Below are positions 32,578-32,872 of a stretch of DNA of 32,872 bases, piece after piece. Source of the stretch: an uncultured Myxococcales bacterium. Its GTDB lineage: Bacteria; Myxococcota_A; Polyangia; Nannocystales; Nannocystaceae. Position 1 is the stretch's first letter, and each line of letters opens with the position of its first letter. Where the stretch lies: positions 1 to 32,872 of the forward strand of contig CADEGN010000064.1 in NCBI GenBank assembly GCA_902826865.1. Direction: 5' to 3'. Position numbers and translations under genes: made by a program. The notes under the pieces were generated by a model that made no database searches, had not been told where the DNA came from, and was given only the letters and a program-made list of their open reading frames with translations.

Positions 32578-32690
32578 ATGCCGCGATCGGCGAACCGGCG
32601 ACCACTTGCCGCCTTGGCGGGCTTGATGCACGGGATGCAGCTACTTCGCGAGCTCGACTTGCCCCTCGATGGCCGGCGAGCGCGCGTGCT

Positions 32691-32870
32691 CTACGAACCG
32701 CACTTCGTCGCCGACTCCGGAAAGCCAGCGTTCAGCTTCGCGAGACGGATCGCCGCACGGGATGAGTCGCTCGAGGTCGGCGAACGCCGGCCGCGCGCAG
32801 GTTGGGCGATCTCATCAGCGTCGGTGATGGCCGCGACGACGCGGAGCTTGCCGCCGCAGCGTCGACAGGC
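32691..32870 (-). mobile_element. C-terminal part of an IS91-type transposase, edge-truncated
   Basis: On the minus strand, entering from the right edge, the frame reads ACRRCGGKLRVVAAITDADE and stops at 32691. CxxCGGxLRxxAAITD is the typical C-terminal zinc-knuckle segment of IS91-family transposases. After this the usual hydrophobic tail (RILxHLGL-like) is absent and the frame turns to Arg/Ser-rich sequence, suggesting damage or a shift. In another minus-strand frame just beyond (about 32646-32810) there is a more protein-like stretch, ADLERLIPCGDPSREAERWL, without a start codon. I call the element a relic; most of it lies outside the window. Confidence 0.55.
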
Positions 32871-32872
32871 GG

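Overview
The window is high-GC DNA from a bacterium that looks like a myxobacterium (Myxococcota), most likely close to the Nannocystis/Plesiocystis/Enhygromyxa group. The clues are an oxidosqualene cyclase, a DUF4388 protein, a protein with the domain named after MXAN_5187, many Ser/Thr/Gly-linker lipoproteins, a bacterial enhancer-binding protein next to a TPR sensor kinase, and very strong GC bias at third codon positions. The bias produces long antisense shadow frames everywhere. The organism assignment is inference from gene content.

Layout. 1-1944: a partial DUF4388 gene, a stand-alone GlmU-type nucleotidyltransferase domain and a single-domain response regulator. 2010-7184: an operon of an Omp85-like outer-membrane protein, a DUF4390 protein, an NtrY-like histidine kinase, an alpha/beta hydrolase and a bacterial N-terminal glutamine amidohydrolase (NTAQ1 family); the first three overlap by 4 bases at each junction. 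7160-10279 (minus): enoyl-CoA hydratase, TsaB and a three-PDZ RseP protease. 10397-15846: MXAN_5187-C protein, a TIG+PA14 lipoprotein, a minus-strand BioA plus lipoprotein pair, and a Cys-rich lipoprotein.

16004-22045 is the most interesting part. It is a tightly packed five-gene set: a winged-helix protein, a small all-helical protein with an H-box-like motif, a receiver/AAA+/Fis regulator, a 988-residue TPR sensor kinase with a worn ATP lid, and a stand-alone receiver. The two receivers share an unusual insertion after the phosphoacceptor Asp and both lack the conserved Lys. I read this as an undescribed phosphorelay-like signalling system.

22136-27681: a hotdog thioesterase, a repeat-rich lipoprotein, a MutH/Sau3AI-like nuclease, a 682-base gap with purine-rich repeats and a probable promoter, then an argC-argB-M20 deacylase operon. 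27686-32306: the oxidosqualene cyclase, a lipoprotein methyltransferase, a Yip1-like membrane protein and a von Willebrand A lipoprotein. The right edge (32307-32872) looks decayed: a frameshifted lipoprotein relic and the C-terminal end of an IS91-type transposase.
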